Source: Halichoerus grypus
Taxonomy: Eukaryota; Chordata; Mammalia; Carnivora; Phocidae
Direction of reading: 5' to 3'
Length of the DNA: 64,000 bases
Assembly (NCBI RefSeq): GCF_964656455.1
Contig: NC_135718.1
Coordinates: 55,395,008 to 55,459,007 of the forward strand
The notes under the pieces were generated by a model that made no database searches, had not been told where the DNA came from, and saw only the letters and a list, made by a program, of their open reading frames with translations. The position numbers and the translations under genes were made by a program. Of this stretch, positions 21,271 through 32,269 are shown one piece after another. Every line of letters begins with the position of its first letter. The stretch's first letter is position 1.

Positions 21271-21949
21271 CAAGGGACACAGTGGCTCCTTTCAAACTGA
21301 GCCACAGGAGAGGGCACCCTGGGGAGAGGAGAGCAAGGGAGCTGGAGAATGGGAGCAATGTTGGAGGGCCGAGCACATTCCTGTCCCCTCTGTCCGCAAG
21401 GCTTACCAGCTCTTTGAAGTAATGAGGGATAGGCGGGCAGCAGGAGAAGCCCCCGAGTCTGCAACCCAGCTCTCCCCGCAAACAGTGAGCAGAGAGTGCC
21501 TAATGACTCCAAGCTGTGCTGGAACCTTCTCTGGGCCCCAGGGAGCTGCCTTGGAGTCTGGCTGCTGTGTGCGGCTGCTGTGTGAACTGCTTGCCGGCAG
21601 CAAGCCTGGCCACCAGCAGCCACCAGCGGCCACAGCCATGGGGCCACTGGCAGGGGGCGGGGGGCGGGGGAGGGGCAGCTGCCTCTGTCCTCAGCACGGA
21701 TCTCCAGAGTCAGCTGGCTTAGCAAGGAGCAGGGCTCCGTGGCCAAGGGGGCTTCGGCTCCTGCTGTCCCTCCTTTCCTGCAGCTGATGGAATGGACCCA
21801 GCCTGGGGGGTCAGAAGGGCACTCAGGGCACGTCTCCCATCCCTGCCAGGCAGTGCCCAGGGGCCAGGCAAGAACAGCTCGGGCTACGATGAGCCAAAGG
21901 CTCTAGTGTGTGAATGCCCGTACCACCCCGCCCTCCCACCAGCGGCTGA
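21271..21949. other. Unassigned GC-rich sequence with a G-quadruplex motif
   Basis: Frames up to 180 codons overlap on both strands and are not credible genes. The salient element is the four-tract G run at 21653-21675. Confidence 0.4.
21653..21675 (+). promoter_or_regulatory. G-quadruplex / GC-box motif
   Basis: Four guanine tracts of 5, 6, 5 and 4 residues separated by single C, C and A bases. This layout fits a very stable G-quadruplex and overlaps GGGGCGGGG Sp1/KLF-type sites. Regulatory function is inference; no neighbouring transcription start was found. Confidence 0.5.
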
Positions 21950-22130
21950 GCGCTTAGCCCTCGGTGCTAACCCAAGCTCTGTCACTTATGGGCTGTGGGT
22001 CCTTGGGCAAGTGACTTAACCACTCTGGGCAGGTCACTTAACCTCTGAGGCAAATACCTCTCTCATAGGGTTATTGTGAGGGTAACTAAGTAACACAGCT
22101 CTGGGCACTGGATAAATGGCTCTTGTTGGT
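21950..22130 (+). mobile_element. MIR SINE, forward
   Basis: Reads ctctgtcacttatgggctgt, gggtccttgggcaagtgact, taaccactctgggc, then ctctcatagggttattgtga and actggataaatggctcttgt. A short duplication repeats the ggcaagtgacttaacc segment (about 22007 and about 22030). Confidence 0.85.
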
Positions 22131-22744
22131 ATTAGTCCCACCGTCACCTACTCCCTGCTCTCCTCTGCTTCAGCCCACCCTGGTCTTGTCCCACCCAGCC
22201 CAACTCACACTCTCCTGGTGTCACAGAACGGGCAAGACCGGGGCCTGAGTGATTCAGTCAGGAGAGACAACAAACCACTTTTTGAATCAGACGGTTTATT
22301 ACTCCCATAGACAGCAAATGGAAGGGCGGTCAGAGGTGCCAGCTCCCCGGGGTCCTTGTCCCACACACTAGAGGATGACACCAAAACAAAGGGGGCCCGA
22401 TGAGTGCAGTGCGAGCTGTGACATGCCCCGCTGCCGAGGAGCCCGCTCTACACTGCCCCTGAGCCGTTTTACACTGTGCAGCTCTCCCCGGAGGGTGTGG
22501 GACGGAAACCCTGGATCTCACCAGAACCCAGGCGGCAGTGAGAAATGTCTCACGGCAGCCGCCCAGGGGAGACAGGGAGGTGAGCGGGAAATGGCCTCGC
22601 AGTGGCTCCTACCAGGGGAGGGTTCCGGGAGGATCGCAAGGTGTTCCTCTGACACTTGGGTGACAGGTTCGACCTTGGCTGAGTGGCCCGCTGTCTCCCT
22701 CTCCTCTCTGCGGCGGTGGGTCCCCAGGCGTTCATGGCGACGAT
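22131..22744. other. Unassigned sequence with a minus-strand AATAAA
   Basis: No family or gene recognised. On the minus strand an AATAAA with nearby downstream GT-rich sequence sits at about 22290-22310, resembling the end of a transcript or an LTR. The flanking 200 bp gives no coding signal. Confidence 0.35.
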
Positions 22745-22975
22745 GATGACAGCCAGCATTCGTTGGTGGCACTCTGTCAAGCCTTGGGCTGAGCGTTTTG
22801 CATGTCTTGATTGAAATGGACTCAAACCACCCCCGAGATGCTACTACTTTCATCATCTCCTCATTCCCATTTTATAGAGGAGGAAACTGAGCCCCAGAAA
22901 CACGAAGTAACTTGCTCAAAACTAGTGGTAGACCTGGGATTCCGACGGGCCGTCTGACCCCAGAGCCTTGAACTT
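22745..22975 (-). mobile_element. MIR SINE, reverse
   Basis: Contains agcattcgttggtggcactc, cccattttatagaggaggaa, actgagccccagaaacacga, aacttgctcaaaactagtgg and gacctgggattccgacgggc. Nearly full length. Confidence 0.85.
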
Positions 22976-23379
22976 TTCCTTCGGCTCATTTATACTGGTA
23001 TCCGTTCCGTAGTATTTCATGAATATCTGTCTCCCCCGTGAGGGGACGAGGGCCTTGCCCGGGGAGACCTGCTCTCCCTCCTTCACTCCTGGGTCTCCAG
23101 GAGCCTGGTGCGTGCAGGGGCTTCTGGTGGATGCTGCTAGTGCCCCCCCAACCCCGGGAGCTCCCCCTGCCTTCCAGCGCCTGTGTCTCTTTGCCCAGGG
23201 CTTCTCTCTGGCTCCTGGAGTCCGCCCTGCCTGGAAGGAGCCCTCAACCACTGACCGACAGGAGCTGTCAGATGAACACCCCAGGTCCCTTGCCCTTTGG
23301 GGGAGATGACTCTGTGTCACGGGCTGTACACCGGCTCCCAGAGTCCCCCAGCAAGATGGAGCCCCCATTGCCCATCGTG
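22976..23379. other. Unassigned sequence
   Basis: The longest overlapping frames (about 159-173 codons, both strands, 22922-23517) are opposite-strand shadows of one another with no motif. No repeat recognised. Confidence 0.35.
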
Positions 23380-23545
23380 GTGCCCTGCTGGAAACATACA
23401 TTTTCCTGGCTTCTTCCATTACCCATCTTACTTCCCCATTCAACTACCAACTCATCCCAAATAAACCTCACACATAAGTTACTTGTATTACATCCTTATG
23501 TCAGAGTCAGCTTCTAGGGGAGCCCAGACAGAGACAGTGTTTTGT
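23380..23545 (+). mobile_element. Old repeat 3' end, family uncertain
   Basis: The passage atcccaaataaacctcacac, ttatgtcagagtcagcttct, aggggagcccagacagagac is the end of a recurrent old element. A related end occurs near 57395-57465. Confidence 0.5.
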
Positions 23546-23670
23546 GTTTGTAGAAGAGACACTGTGGGGTTATAGAGAGGTAAACCGCTAGCCTCACAGT
23601 CCTCTACAATTTTCATTGTTATGATAAACATTTATTTCTTTGGCCATTACATTAAAAATACATTTATTTA

Positions 23671-23784
23671 GGGGTGCCCAGCTGGCTCAGTCACTAGAGC
23701 ATGTGACTCTTGATCTCAGAGTTGTAGGTTCGAGCCCCACGTTGGGTGTAGAGATTACTTAAAAATAAAAAATACAATAAAATA
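23671..23784 (+). mobile_element. Short carnivore tRNA-Lys SINE
   Basis: A compact copy: ggggtgcccagctggctcag head, gttcgagccccacgttgggt box B, then gtagagattacttaaaaata straight into an A-rich tail. It lacks the CT-rich body of the other copies and so belongs to a different subfamily. Imperfect 13-bp flanks atacatttattta and atatgtttattta suggest an older insertion. Confidence 0.88.
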
Positions 23785-23924
23785 AATATGTTTATTTAGA
23801 ACACTGTAAACCCCACATTGGAAAGACAAGCTCCAGCCAAAGGGGAGGAGAAGCATGCCCTGGATCCCCCGGACAGGAAGGCCATGAGTGCGTGCAGGGG
23901 AAAGAGGATAGCACGAAGGCCTGG

Positions 23925-24000
23925 GAGTGGCAGGAGTGGTCAGGGAGGGCTTCCTGGAGGAGGGAGCAAGGGAGCTGGGCCTTGAGGAAGGTTTGGAATG
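23925..24000 (-). mobile_element. L2 fragment, reverse
   Basis: Plus strand reads ggtcagggagggcttcctgg then gctgggccttgaggaaggtt, the antisense of the L2 3' coding-end sequence. Confidence 0.65.
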
Positions 24001-24099
24001 AAATAGATGGTGAGTGGAGCTGTCAGGTGTTATTGAGAGTGTGAGCTCCCTCTCCAGGAGGGGGCAAAGGAGGGATGAGGGTTGCTTGTGGGGTGCTGG

Positions 24100-24290
24100 G
24101 AAGCCCAGCTCTGCTGTTCACTAGCTGGTGATCCTGGGCAATAACTCAGCCTCTCTGAGCCTCCCCTCCTCATCTGTACAGGGCATCACAAGCGTGCCTA
24201 CCTGAGGGGGTGGCTTCGACGATCAGACAAGGTGATGTGGGCAAAGAGCCTGACACGGAGCGTGGGACCAGGGCCTAAACACTACCGGCG
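24100..24290 (+). mobile_element. MIR SINE, forward
   Basis: Reads cagctctgctgttcactagc, tggtgatcctgggcaataac, ctctctgagcctcccctcct, catctgtacagggcatcaca, gcctgacacggagcgtggga. Good core, decayed tail. Confidence 0.8.
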
Positions 24291-25344
24291 CGGGGGCACT
24301 GAGGGTTCCTGCCTGACTCACGGTCTGCAACCAGACAGCCCGGGAGGTTCGAGGACGACATCCAGAGAGGCACGGTGCCGGCTCCTCTCACTTCTGGCCT
24401 CTGCAGTTAAGCCCTCAGGTAATCTCATGCAAAATGAGATTTGCATCTCAGCTCCACTTGCCTCCAACGCGCGAGGGCGGAACTGGGTGAAGGGACAGAG
24501 GGGAACACGGTTTATAAACTGTTAAGTAACTGTACTTTGGAGAGATTAGAGTGATGGCACCAGGGACTCAAATTCAAGATGGGACTCCTCGTAGCAGAGA
24601 TTTTATTACAGGGCAGGAAGTCCTGGAAGTTTCAAGCTGGGAATGTTTCTAGATAGAGTAATCTAGTTCAACACCCCCACATGTTGCATTTTAAGAGGCT
24701 CAAACCAGCCCAGGAAAGGAGGACAATTTACCCAAGGCCAGACACGGCGGTGTCAAGACAAGGAACAGGGTAAGGACTTGAAGCAAGGACTCTGGTGGCC
24801 GGCCGGTCCAGGACACCTTGCTCCCCACCGAGCTTGCCAGGAACAAGGCCACCTTCGAAGCAACCCCCCTCCGCCCCACTTCCGTCCTCTGCTTCCCCTT
24901 TCCAGGCTGTGCCATCTGTCTGGCTTTGCCCTCCCCTGCCACCTCCTGCCCCCACCTTCCACCCACCCGAGCTCCGCATCCGCACCACTCCCTCCGCTCC
25001 CCCCTGGCGACTTGGCTCTGGGTGTTAATCTTGGAGAAGCAGCATTGGCATGGGTCTGTGTTTGTAAGATTCCCCACCTCTGTTTATTGGTGTTTATCCA
25101 GTCGTGTCCTGTCTGCCCTTCTAGCCTGGAAGCCAGCGCTGCTCATCCTGCCTCCTGGTACCATCACTCACTCCCTGTGGGCTCTGACCTCTGTCCACAG
25201 TGGGCACCAAGAGACGGCCACCAGCTGGCCGACATGGTGCCCAGCCCTGGGCAGGTTGCAGTGGCTGGCACAGGTGGGGATGTGAGGATCCCCCAGAGAA
25301 AAGGGGGCTGTGTTTCTCTAAGCATAGGAACAATCATAAGTTTT
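24291..25344. other. Unassigned sequence
   Basis: No gene recognised. The plus strand of 24820-25010 is strongly C-rich, giving proline-rich shadow frames (189 codons at most). A weak MIR3-like passage lies near 24655-24745. Confidence 0.35.
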
Positions 25345-25612
25345 TAAATGCCAGTTTCCATTTATTGCCACGTGCTCTATGCAGGGACTATGCTAAGTCC
25401 TTTTCCACGTGCCATCTTGCCGAAGCCTTACACCACCTCTCTGTCAGATGTAGTTATCTATTGCTCTTATTTTTCAGATGGAAAGGTTTAGAGAAGTTAT
25501 ATTTAGCTGCAGATTGCACAATGCGTGGGTGGTGGAGCCAGGATTCAAACCCAAGTCCTCTTGGCTCCCAGTCCACAGCTGGTCATCACTACACTATACT
25601 GCTTGACCCACC
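25345..25612 (-). mobile_element. MIR SINE, reverse, nearly full length
   Basis: Shows ggactatgctaagtcctttt, ttatttttcagatggaaagg, ggagccaggattcaaaccca, agtcctcttggctcccagtc and ctacactatactgcttgacc: the whole element in antisense order. Confidence 0.88.
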
Positions 25613-25744
25613 TACAGCTGGAGTCGGCCCCCGCACACTGCTGCAGAGGAGGGAGTTTCCACGATGCCTGGAGGCTCCTCCAGAGGCGAAACAGGTCCCA
25701 GCCATCTCAGAGCCACCCGCCAGGAAACCTGGGACCCAGACAGC

Positions 25745-25768
25745 CGGGGCAGGGCCGGGGGCGGGGGG
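25745..25768 (+). promoter_or_regulatory. Second G-quadruplex / GC-box motif
   Basis: Four G tracts of 4, 3, 5 and 6 with short CA, CC and C loops, overlapping GGGGGCGGGG. No adjacent transcription unit was identified, so any regulatory role is inferred. Confidence 0.4.
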
Positions 25769-25804
25769 ACCACTACCTCAGAGTCAGATATACGACTAGA
25801 GTCT

Positions 25805-26350
25805 AAATGGATTCAGCCTTTTAGAGGACAATTTGGCAGAAGCTAGCAAAATTAAAACATGCTCCACTCTCTGACACAGCAATTCCTCTTCTAGAAACAA
25901 ATCACCTGTAGGCACAATGGTACCCAGACACGGCTGTTCATCACAGAAGACCTACGGGCATGGTGGCACCTATCCACAGATGTTCACTGCAGATGACCTA
26001 TGAGTTCCTCAGTGGGGGGTGGGTGTGCAAGCTGCCGGGTGGCTGTGAGGCAGCCGTTAAAATGAATGGGGCAGACATATAAGAACTGATGTGGGAAGAT
26101 CTCCAAGACATCTGGGAAGCAGGAGAAAACAAACTGCAGAACACTGTGAGGTGGGTATTTAAAAAGCCCAAACAGATCCAGTGATATGTAAGTGCAAATA
26201 AACGCTAAGAAAATGGGCTGCAATGATACATAATAAACTGTAAACACGAGTGACTCCAGGGAGAGAATAGGTTTGAGAGGGTGGACGTAAAGCAGAAAAA
26301 GTAGAATTGTTACCGTTTGCTCCGAGCACTTGTGCATTTTTTTCCTAATG
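25805..26350 (+). mobile_element. Old L1 3' end (L1M-type)
   Basis: Follows the ORF2 C-terminal/3' UTR order: ttagaggacaatttggcaga, cagcaattcctcttctagaa, aggcagccgttaaaatgaat, gggaagatctccaagacatc, gagtgactccagggagagaa. No open frame survives. Confidence 0.8.
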
Positions 26351-27329
26351 AGGAGGCGTTCATGAGCCACTTGTGTGACTAAAATCCAAAGCCAAAGCCC
26401 AGATGCAGGCAGATCTCCGTGGGGCCGCTCAGGGCTGGGAGCACCAGACGCCGGCCTCCCTGGCCCTCTCTCCATCTCCCAGGTCCCGGGGATGATAGTA
26501 ATGCAACTGTAACAGAGAAGGGTTTTCACCCTATGTGCGTGTTTCCATTTCAGCCAAACGACCGAGATATTTCCTGGCATCTGGGTCCCCCGTTGCAGGC
26601 AGAGGGCGGTGCTGGTGGCGGTGGAGGAGGAAGAGGGAGAAAGCAAAGGCTGAGGCTTCCCAGCTCCACTGTGGCTGAGCCCGGAGCGGCGCGGTGCCCT
26701 CTCCCGGTGGGGTCACTGCAGCCAAGACCGGCCCAATGATGCGGATAACCGGGGTGGTGGGGGCACTGCGTACCCGGAGGCAGGGTGCCATCGGAGGCTG
26801 GGCTGGTCTGCACGGGATGGTCGGCTCAAGCAGAGGGCTGATTTTTCGGCAGAGGCAGCTGGATACTGTAGAGTCTCCTGGGAGGTAGACGGAACCATCC
26901 GTGCGATGAATCCTCCCTGTGAGCCTTTTGGCCTCGGGAGAGTGTGCTCGGGTCCCCCTCTGGGGCCTGGGCAGCCTGACCCGCCAGACCTGCACTCCCC
27001 ATGGGAAGGTCCGGGAGGCTCGGACACCAAGACTGGATTAAAAGCACTGGTTTTGTCCCAAGGGCAGCCGAACCTGTACCCGACGCCTGCCGCACACAGC
27101 ACCCCCCACCCCGCCGCCCCCAACATGCAGAGCAGCAGCGGCTCAGCTCATTCTGGGAGATTGTGTCTCCCTTGCTTTACTCTAAACTATGAGCTGGTGA
27201 CCCCTGACCAAGGTCTTTACTAACCCAAGTCCAGCCTGCCTCCCAGGCCCACCCACATGCGCTCTGGCACACGGGGGCCGCTGGTGTGGCATGGTCTCTA
27301 GATTCACGGGCTCCGAAGTTCCGGGCCTG
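26351..27329. other. Unassigned GC-rich sequence
   Basis: Contains a GGTGGCGGTGGAGGAGGAAG patch near 26612 whose complement gives a poly-proline shadow frame. CpG density rises a little around 26680-26800, but too little and too short for a confident island. No gene recognised. Confidence 0.35.
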
Positions 27330-27450
27330 ATTGTGGTATGCCCTGCTGTGCACTTGAAGTTACCCAACTTCTCTGCGCCTCAGTTTCCTTGTCTACAAAG
27401 TGGGCGTGCTAATGGCACCCTCTCACAGGCTTGTGGGAGCTAACCGAGCT
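27330..27450 (+). mobile_element. MIR fragment, forward
   Basis: Reads gaagttacccaacttctctg, cgcctcagtttccttgtcta, caaagtgggcgtgctaatgg: MIR core. Confidence 0.75.
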
Positions 27451-27919
27451 CATTTACAGTAAATTCTCTGTAATCAGAGAAGCCAAAGATGAACTTCTGA
27501 GAATCAACGGGACATTCTCCCTCACTGTGCAGACGAGACTCCCTGAGATCCAGACAGGGGAGGCAAATCTGTTAGTGACGGAGCAGGGACAAGGTCCAGG
27601 CCTTCTTCTCAGGCCTGCCCTGCTCCCTCTCGCTCACCTCTGGCTTGAGTCTGTTCCATGCCTCCCAGAAGGCAGGTGCTTCGCCATCCCATGGAGCAGA
27701 GCTTACCTGCCGTTAAGTGAAAGCAAACAAACAAACAAGTCTCTCTGAAAAAGTGGTACTATCTTTGAAAAAATATATGGATGTTACTTATGTCTGCACA
27801 TGCTTAGTAAAAAAAGTCTGGAAGGAAATAAACCCAATTTAGCAGGGAATGAGTACTCATGTTTAATTTTATATTTTTTTGTCATGATAAATCTTTCCTT
27901 CTGCTTGGGCCAGCTTTGT
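27451..27919. other. Unassigned sequence
   Basis: A possible antisense MIR trace near 27505-27560 and a short CAAA run near 27724-27739. No gene. Confidence 0.3.
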
Positions 27920-28115
27920 AAGATAGATGAGTAGATGGATGATAGATGATAGATAGATGATGGATAGATAGATGATAGATAGATAGATGATAGATAGATA
28001 GATGATAGATAGATGATAGATAGATGATAGATATAGATAGATGATAGATGATATAGATAGATAGATGATAGATAGATAGATAGATAGTTAGATAGATAGA
28101 TGATAGATAGATAGA
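27920..28115 (+). repeat. (GATA)n-type microsatellite
   Basis: About 195 bp of GATA units with regularly placed GATG variants, so that a longer period containing gatgatagatagata recurs. The complement gives a serine/isoleucine/tyrosine low-complexity frame that is not a gene. Confidence 0.97.
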
Positions 28116-28519
28116 ATGCAATCCTTTAGAAAAGCTTCAGGTGGCTGTTCACAGAGGGCCCAGCTTATAAGCATGGCCCAGGGGCCCCATGCCTACATTC
28201 AGGATCACTAGGATCAGAGAGGTGGTGAAGGTGGACACGACTTGGCAGGGGTAAGCCCAGGAGAGGAAAGGCGATGTCTAGGTGAGGAACTCCTGAGCCC
28301 CTGGAGCAGCATGAGCCGGTGTCCCGGCCTTTGGCTGCCAGCCGATCAGGTGTATCTGCAGGGCTGACTTAACTAGGGACATTCCAGAGCCTGTTCACCT
28401 CGGGGTACAGATGTCACGTGTTCCCACAACAGGGTTTGGAAGGCAGAACTAGACCAGGAGGAGCTGGTGAGGGGGTCCCTGTCCCTTGCCATTCTACTTT
28501 GTGGTTGTCTTAAATTATC
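28116..28519. other. Unassigned sequence
   Basis: Nothing recognised between the GATA array and the L1. Confidence 0.3.
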
Positions 28520-29800
28520 TTTAGTTGTCTTCTTTTTTTGTTTTTTAATTACTGCTTTATTGAGTTATAATGCATGCACTGTATAATTCACTCACTTAAA
28601 GTGTGCAATTTGATGATGTTTAGTATCTTCACAGAGTTGTGGAACCATCACCACAATCAGCTTTAGAATATGTTCATCACACCAAACAGAAACCTCATAC
28701 CCAGGCACTCCTAATCTCCACCCACCTGCCCCCCTAGCTACTTTCCGTCTCTATAGATTTGCCTCTTTTGGACCTTTTATATAAAAGGAATCACACAATA
28801 TGTGCCTTTTGTGACAGGCTTCTTTCACACAGCAGAATGTCCTCAAAGTTCATCCACGTTGTAGCAGATGAATTCTTTATTACCAAATCACATACCCTTG
28901 TGTGGATAGACCACATTGTGTTCGTCCATTCGTCGCTTGACACAAATTTAAGTCCGTCTCTACTCTTTGGCTCTTACAAATGATGCTACTATGCACATTC
29001 ATGTACAAGTATTTGTGTGGATGTCCATGTTTGTTTCTCTTGGGTATATCCCTAGCAGTGGAATTGTTGGCTCATATGGTAACTCTGTGTTTAACCTTTT
29101 GAGGAATTGACAGACTGTTTTTAAAAGTGGCTGCACCATTTTCCATACCCACCAAGAGTGTATGAGGGGTTCCAAGTTCTCCACCTCTTGGCTAATACTT
29201 GTTATTATCTGTCTCTTTGAGTATAACCATCCTAGTCATAGATGTAAAGTAGTCATTTATTGTGATTTTTATTTACATTTCTTTGATGGCTAATGATGTT
29301 CAGCATCTTTTCATGGGCCTATTGGCCATTTACATAGCTTTTTAGAGACATGTCTGTTGATATCCTTTAACTGGGTTATTTGGGTTTTTTTTAAATTGAA
29401 TTATAACAGTTGTTTTATATTCTAGGTTCAAGTCCCTTAATAGACATGGGATTTGCAAATAATTTCTCCCATTCTATGGGTTGTCTTTTCACTTTCTTGA
29501 TGGTGTCCTTTGAAGCACAAAAGTATTTAATTTTGATGAAGTCCAATTTATCTGGGTTTTTTTTCCTTTGGTTGCTTGTGCTTTTGATGTGATATATTAA
29601 GAAACCATTGCCTAATCCAAAGTCACAAAGATTTACAGTCATGTTTTCTTCTCAAAGTTTTACAGTTTCTAGTTCTTTAGGTCTTTGATCCATTTTGAAT
29701 TAAGTGTTGTATATGGTGTGAGGTAGGGGTCCAACTTTCTCTATTTGCACGTAGATATCCAGTTGTCCCATCTTTTGATGTCCCATCTTAGATATAATGT
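28520..29800 (-). mobile_element. L1 3' end, reverse orientation, about 1.3 kb
   Basis: Plus strand starts with the antisense 3' UTR (attgagttataatgcatgca, ctcacttaaagtgtgcaatt), then ctcttgggtatatccctagc, gcaccattttccatacccac, ttgatggctaatgatgttca, atttctcccattctatgggt and gtatatggtgtgaggtaggg. This is the L1MA-like layout. ORF2 is broken by stops. Confidence 0.88.
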
Positions 29801-30104
29801 GTTTATAATATTTTATTTTAAAATTAGTATGTTTGGGATATTAACAAATCCTTCCATACTCCACAAGATCAGAGAGATATTCACTTATATTTTCACTTAA
29901 AAGTGAAATTTTACATTTCATTCATGTAAAATGTATTTTTGACATTTACATTTTTAAGCTTTTCATTTGAGTACAAGGTGGGGACTACAGATGGTTCCCC
30001 ACCTTCCCCCATCACCACCCAGTTACTCTGCAGCATGTAGAGAAACACCACGCCCTCCCCCACTGTCCAGCTGTGCCACCTGCACCATGTACCAGCAGGA
30101 CCCT
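29801..30104. other. Unassigned AT-rich sequence
   Basis: Contains a partly self-complementary patch around 29884-29935 (cacttaaaagtgaaatttta). No gene. Confidence 0.3.
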
Positions 30105-30280
30105 GGGGGTGGAGTCAAATCATGCAGGTTCAATTCTCACTCCAGCTACATGCCTGGCGGCAATCTTTGAACCTCTCCGGGCCTTGGCTTTTCCCAACCT
30201 GTAGATGGAAGCAATCATCTCTGCTTGTCTGCTTCACTGGACTGTTGGAGACAAAAGTCATTAAGAAGTTGTAAAAAGCA
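30105..30280 (+). mobile_element. MIR SINE, forward
   Basis: Reads gtggagtcaaatcatgcagg, ttcaattctcactccagcta, tctttgaacctctccgggcc, ttggcttttcccaacctgta and a decayed tail. Confidence 0.72.
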
Positions 30281-30799
30281 AAACCATGATAGTGTGATGA
30301 CGCCAATAACAAAGAAGATTCTGAGTGGTCAGACATGGGATTCCCCCATTCTTGGCATTCGGGGGAATGATTGCTTCCAATTGGCTCACTCAGTGGAGCC
30401 TAGGGAGCCCCTGGGGTTATACAGAGTGGGGTAGGCTCTATAGGGAGGGGGCTCCAGAGTACAAATGCCACAGTGAGTAAAGACTAGACTGGGTGGAGAG
30501 TCCTGGGAGTCAGGGCAGTAGGGTCCTGGTGCTCAGGCTGGGGCAGAGGACCTGGAGTGGGCAAGAGGACCCACCCTGAATGTTTGGGTGGGCCATAGAG
30601 AGGGAGAGTTAAGGCCAGCTCATGGGAGTCTGGGAGGAGCCCAGAGGCTGACTGGGTAGCTCTCTCATCCTCCGAAGGCCTCACGCGAAGCTGGCTGATG
30701 GACAGGCCTGACAGCTTCTGTCACAGCGCCTGAGTGAGAACTGATCTGCTCAGATTGTACTGCTCTGTAGTACCGGGAGTTTTTATGTAAGTCGGGCTC
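30281..30799. other. Unassigned sequence
   Basis: No repeat or gene recognised. Confidence 0.3.
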
Positions 30800-30893
30800 T
30801 CCCGCCAGCCTGGGAGCTTCCAGAGGGCAGGATGTATAAAGCCTGACACACAGTAGGTGTTCAATAAATGCCTATGAGTGAAAGAAAGAAAAA
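30800..30893 (+). mobile_element. L2 3' tail
   Basis: Shows gggagcttccagagggcagg then gcctgacacacagtaggtgt and tcaataaatgcctatgagtg, the L2 terminal sequence. Confidence 0.75.
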
Positions 30894-32269
30894 AAATGAA
30901 TGAATAACTGTGCTTAAGCAACATGCATAGGGATTCTGCTAAGTCAGGCTCCCTGGGCCCCAGAACGATCCATCCTGGTCTGAGGGGAGGTTTGCTCCTT
31001 CCCTGAAACACACGCCATCTCCAGGCTTTCTCTCCTGCTGTTCCCATGGCACCACCTTCCCCAAACCCTTTTTCTCCTCAAATCTTGGTATCCAGCCTCC
31101 CAGAACCTGTTCTCTGAAACTGTCCTCTCCCCTTCTTCCTTCTCATCCAGAACCTCAGACTCCTTTCTCCAGAAGCTTCTCAGTTCTCCCAGAATCTCCT
31201 CTCCCTCCTTCCCAGAGTTCCCCGGAACAAACCCATTTAGCAGTCACTTATATGCTGAGCTGTGAGTTTGGCCAAAAGTCAGATCCTTTGGTTTCCCTTT
31301 GTGGGGGTGTCATTTGCTCACTGACCTTTGTTTTGTAGAAAGAAGAAAGCCTGAAATCCTCCTGCAAATCCCCACCCAAACCCTGCTCTTACAGTACGCA
31401 CAACCCAGAACTCTTTGCAACACACTGTGTCTGGAAAAATCTGAGCAGCCCCCACATAAGGCCAGCGTTCCAAACTGGGAAAAACAATTTCCATCCTGAT
31501 GAGCCACAAACCACCCCCGGTGCACCCACCACGCACACGGCACACAGAGACCAGAGCCAAGGGCATGGCCCGGCCCAGGATACACTCCCACCTTGGCCTG
31601 GTGGAAGCAGAGGAGGATGGAGTGGAGAAGAGGGGGAGATTGGGGGTGACAGAGCCAGGACGGGTGGAGCAAGAGAGAAATGGAGAAACACACTGTGGCC
31701 CAAACTTGCAAATATCAAAACCCTGTCCTCACTCCCTCAGCTTCCACTCCCACTCTCCGAGGAGACTGGCTCTGTAACGCAGATTCCCCCAACATGGTAA
31801 GAAGTCCCAGAGGACTTCTCTTTTTTTCTAGGAGCTGGGTCATGCAACACGCGTCTGCTAGGTGCTGCAAAGTTATTTTACAGGGCACCTCTGATGGGCC
31901 ATGGCTTCCTGTTCATAGATGGACCCCTGAAATGTAGAAACACAATTAAGGGAAATATGCTTCTGTTTTAGTGTTAATTCAGAAACTGGTTCTAAGTACA
32001 AAAATCGAAAGAGATACTTTCTAGAATATTCCATGGGACCCTTCTCCCTGATTCCTCCAGGCAGCCACACATTCTGTTCATTTCCTCGTCGGGTCACCTG
32101 TGCCACCTCGGGAACCACAGCTTGGGGACCTCCACCCGCTTTCACTTAGGGGACCCCTGGATCACACCGATTGATTCAGCAGCTACCAGCGTGCCCTGAA
32201 ATGCAAACCAGAAAGCTGAGAAACACAGTGATGTCTGCGGCTGTAGGAAATTGAGGGAAGAGGTTTATG
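30894..32269. other. Unassigned sequence
   Basis: 31040-31240 is C/T-rich. At 31330-31340 a pyrimidine-rich tract ending in TAG could mimic a splice acceptor, followed by a 56-codon open run, but no donor or similarity backs an exon. No repeat recognised. Confidence 0.35.

Noticed and set aside
21204..21787. Overlapping 180-codon minus and 174-codon plus frames
   Set aside because: Opposite-strand frames over the same GC-rich DNA, partly inside a MIR, and neither has a recognisable motif.
25200..25799. 199-codon plus-strand frame
   Set aside because: Runs through a reverse MIR (25345-25612), so most of it is transposon read in an arbitrary frame.
26590..26810. CpG island promoter
   Set aside because: CpG dinucleotides are only mildly enriched over a short distance. 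No TATA, initiator or adjacent exon could be argued.
26713..27126. 137-codon minus frame and neighbouring GC-rich frames as exons
   Set aside because: No splice sites, motif or consistent frame. GC-rich DNA has few stops by chance.
27920..28115. CRISPR-like regular repeat arrays (GATA and TGGA tracts)
   Set aside because: These are eukaryotic microsatellites with no unique spacers. The genome is clearly mammalian.
28116..29642. Short frames in the L1 at 28.5-29.8 kb and at 61.5-62.6 kb
   Set aside because: They are shreds of L1 ORF2 broken by stops. No functional reverse transcriptase or endonuclease remains.
31330..31500. Possible exon after a pyrimidine tract ending TTTTGTAG
   Set aside because: A single acceptor-like site without donor, conservation or recognisable peptide is expected often by chance.
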